Positions 18,553-21,320 of a stretch of DNA of 21,320 nt are shown here, one piece after another; within the stretch, counting starts at the first letter, position 1; each line of letters begins with the position of its first letter. Below the pieces are notes generated by a model, which made no database searches, had not been told where the DNA came from, and saw nothing but the letters and a program-made list of their open reading frames with translations. The position numbers were made by a program, and so were the translations under genes. The stretch is taken from contig WIXG01000792.1 in the NCBI GenBank assembly GCA_009869945.1, positions 1 to 21,320 on the forward strand, in the 5' to 3' direction. The DNA is from Mesaphorura yosii. Its lineage: Eukaryota > Arthropoda > Collembola > Poduromorpha > Tullbergiidae.

Positions 18553-20605
18553 ATGGACAATCAACACATGTCGACGTCACCGCAGGCGCTCCTCGCTGAA
18601 ATCGCCGGGCTCACGGCTCAGCTCGACGAAGCCCAGGCGGAGAAGGTACAAGCGGCCGAATACGGGATGGGGCTGCTGGAGGAGAATACGAGACTCAACG
18701 CACGCTGCAACGAGCTGAGCGAGGCGCACGAGACATTGCGGACCGAGCTGGAGGCTACGCGGACAACGCTGGGGCGTGTGTCCGAAGTGCAGCGAGTGAG
18801 CGAGGCCAGCGGAGTCCAGCACGAAGAGAAGCTGCTGTCCGAAAACACTCTCCTTCAGTCGACGTACCGTACTCAGGTTGGCGAGCTGGAGGCTGAGCTG
18901 AAGAGGGCTCGGCTGGAGGTGGAGCGACTGCAGCAGGAGAAGGAGCGACTCACTACAGGAGTCACGCAGCTGCAAGAAGACGCCGAGCGGAGCCAAAAGG
19001 AGCGGGCCGAGAGCCGGAGGGAGCTCAAGGAGCTGAAGTTACGTGAAGCCAGGCTCCTGAAAGACTGTAGCGAGCTGGAGGAGCTCAACTGTGACCTGCA
19101 GAAGCAAGTCTCCGTGCTCCGGGCGGCCCAAGTCGAGTTCGAGGCTACGAAACACGAAGTCGGTCGTCTTGCAGAGCTCGTGGGGGATTTGGAGAGGCAA
19201 GTCATGGAGCTGGGGGCGCTGAAGGCGATTGCGGAGCGGCAGGTACGAAGAAAGGCGCCAATTTTATTCAAACTCATATTTAAAACTGAGTTTAATCCCT
19301 GATTTTCAGCTGGAGGAAGCCCTCGAGGCCAGACAAGCGGAGCGCGAGGCCAAACTCGCGCTGAAGAAGGAGTTGGAGGCACGGGCCAACGCCGAATCAC
19401 TCGCAAGCCTCGCGGGGCTGGCCATTGGGCTACACGGCAGCGGTGGCGCAGACGACGCCTACGGCAACGCAGACTCGGGCCCGCCCAGCAGCCTATTCGA
19501 CGAAATCCACGGGGGTCGGATCGCGAAACTGGAGAAGGAGCTGGAAGCGGCGGAGCACCAGGCGCTCGCTCAGGCCGAGACCCTGAAGGCCCTTGAGGAG
19601 GCGCTTGGCAAGGAGCAAGCCGACGTGGTGCGGCTTAAGCAGCAGCTACAGCTTCAGGCAGGCGCCGGCGCCGCCGAGTGGAGCCAGACGAAAGAGAAGC
19701 TGGCGGCCGCCGAGGGCCGAGCGACGCACGTCGAGGCTGAGCTGGCTGAAGTGGAGAACTTGATCAATCAGTTGCATGACGCCGTGGAGGGGGCCCGAAT
19801 GGCACTCGGAGGCGTGAGCGACCTGCTGGGTGGCGTGTACTACCAGGCGTGCGGAGCGCAAGGGGTCACGCCGAAGAGGGTGCTGTTTGAGCATTCGAAG
19901 ACGAATGAAGAAGAGTCTCAGTCGATACCCAGCAGCCCATGCGGCGGCGGCGCGAAGACAAAGGCGACCGCCAGGCTCTTGCTGGCGTTGTTGAGGCGAG
20001 GAGGCGCTGTTGGCTGGCAGATCGAGACACTCGTCGATCAGGTGAAGGCCCTACAGGAAGTCGTCGGCGTGGGCGGCTCTTCGGCGGTGATCGCAGCGGC
20101 TGAGCTTCAGAAAGATGATACATCCGCGCCTGACGGCGCTGCCGTCGAAGAATCCCGGCGCCTCCGCTCGCTGCTGGAGCTTAAATCCGAGCAGACAGCA
20201 ACGCTCCGCTCCGTGCTGACCGCTAACAAGCTGAATGCGGAACGGACGCTCGACGGCCTGAAGCAAAAGTACGACAAGGAAAAGGCGCTCGTCACCGACA
20301 CAATGCAACGGCTCCGCACGGAGCTGCGGCTCCTGAAAGAAGACGCGGCCACCTTCTCGTCCCTCCGCGCCATGTTTGCGACCCGCTGCGAGGAGTACGC
20401 CGCCCAAGTCGAGGAGCTGAGCCGCCAGCTAGGCGCGAGCAACGACGAGAAGCGGACACTCAATCAGCTGCTGAAGCTCGCTGTGAAGCAGAAGCTCGAT
20501 CTGAATAAGAGGCTGGAGGTCATGGAACTCGAGCGCGACGCGGCGACGGCGAGCCTCACGCCAGTACGGAGGCATCCGGCGGGAAGGAGCGGGAATTTCA
20601 AATGA
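18553..20605 (+). CDS. BicD: Bicaudal-D dynein adaptor, short form
   Basis: Two exons, 18553-19242 and 19310-20605, join in phase 0 across a 67-bp intron (CAG/GTACGA ... TTTTCAG/CTG) to give 661 residues. BicD links dynein-dynactin to cargo such as Rab6 vesicles and, in flies, mRNA via Egalitarian. The N-terminal coiled coil carries the CC1 box AAEYGMGLLEE (34-44), which in the family binds dynein light intermediate chain. REARLLKDCSELEE and LQKQVSVLRAAQVEFE (about 164-198) are hallmark BicD sequence. The C-terminal cargo-binding coil contains KEDAATFSSLRAMFATRCEEY (from 573), nearly identical to known BicD proteins, then LNQLLKLAVKQKL. The total is short of the roughly 780-820 residues common in flies and mammals, the loss being in the middle coil. 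The start is the first in-frame ATG, with a second at codon 6. Confidence 0.93.
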
Positions 20606-20673
20606 AACGATGCCATGCAGTGCAATTCTAAATATTTATTCACTTCGTCCAAATTTATACTACATTTGAGTGC

Positions 20674-20679
20674 AATAAA
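20674..20679 (+). promoter_or_regulatory. Poly(A) signal AATAAA of BicD
   Basis: Canonical AATAAA 69 bases after the BicD stop codon, followed within 20 bases by GT-rich sequence (GGTGTCAGTGTGTGAG), which resembles a downstream element. Confidence 0.7.
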
Positions 20680-20699
20680 ATAAACGGTACGGTCACTGG

Positions 20700-21320
20700 T
20701 GTCAGTGTGTGAGAGTGGAAATTCACATCCTCTTCATGGAAATGAGTTTCTCCTTTTCGTTTTGAAAAAGTTCAATATTACTACTTGCTATTTTGAGAAA
20801 TTAAAATGGATTTTTGTCTTTTTTACTGCTTCTGGACACAGAAAAGTTTCACAGCCACCAAACCAAACCTTCGTGTTCAGATCTTAACAGCTTTTAAAAG
20901 TTTTAGTCGCTTCATGCTTCATCCGCTTTGAACACCGGTCACATTTTGTCTTCGTGATCAAAACGCTGGCATTATATCTCATTAATATTACTCGTATTAA
21001 ATGAGTACGCATACGTTTTTTGAAAACGAGAGGCTCTGGCCTGGCTCTGATTCACTGATCAACTCCGAAGCGGTGTGGGCGGAAGTCACGAAATCAAACT
21101 CATTCCATTCATTGATCATTTCCATTCACTGACCAACCAGCATGTTGAGAGTGGAGAATTTCATCTTATATTTAATGGCGTGCAGAGCAGGCAGGCGCGA
21201 TGTACGCGTCTTTGTTTTATGTCGGTTGAGTGTGCTCCTGTGTGCAGGGCACGGTCATGAACACATTTGGTGAGAAGGAGAAGAAGCGTTGAGTATTGGC
21301 CTCAGTGCCAAAGTTAACTT
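20700..21320. other. No gene seen
   Basis: AT-rich sequence beyond BicD with only short chance frames on either strand. I see no exon or repeat that I can support. Confidence 0.4.

Noticed and set aside
18577..19406. Minus-strand Ser/Leu-rich open frames opposite BicD exon 1
   Set aside because: They are reverse readings of coiled-coil codons. The plus strand matches BicD throughout.

Overview
This is eukaryotic nuclear DNA. Reading frames are split by very short GT-AG introns (57, 63, 67, 73 and 116 bp), genes end in AATAAA-type signals, and the families are animal ones: Death domain, atlastin/GBP GTPase, Bicaudal-D, ionotropic receptor, FLYWCH finger. A divergent ionotropic-receptor-like channel next to BicD, with compact introns, points to an arthropod. 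A springtail or crustacean is my best guess, but I cannot prove it from this window.

The left part (about 1 to 12.1 kb) is AT-rich and holds an immune-like cluster built on one repeated module. Three Death-domain exons of the same subfamily each end in Leu-Ala and then a phase-1 splice donor. The first leads a full-length but broken Death-domain/atlastin-like GTPase copy on the minus strand (1872-4454). The second leads a Death domain/NB-ARC/TPR protein (5865-8087), an Apaf-1/NLR-like STAND ATPase. The third leads an intact Death domain/atlastin-like GTPase (9981-12051) in which the membrane anchors expected of atlastin are replaced by a soluble helical tail. The putative sensor and the putative GTPase effector lie head to tail on the plus strand. 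Shared Death domains suggest they could signal to each other by Death-fold assembly. This is the candidate undescribed system. Around it lie a TA-flanked MITE, a near-perfect 77-bp inverted repeat, a 16-bp minisatellite and a FLYWCH exon.

The right part (about 12.2 to 20.6 kb) is GC-rich in its coding regions. From left to right it has a decayed MFS sugar-transporter pseudogene (minus), an isolated piece of glutamine:fructose-6-phosphate amidotransferase (GFAT, minus), a single-exon ionotropic-receptor-like channel of 671 residues (minus), and a two-exon small membrane protein (minus) that shares a roughly 500-bp divergent promoter region with a short Bicaudal-D dynein adaptor (plus). The last 0.7 kb holds no gene that I can see.

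The gene models were spliced by eye. Start codons and 5' untranslated exons are inferred. Transcript data would settle them.
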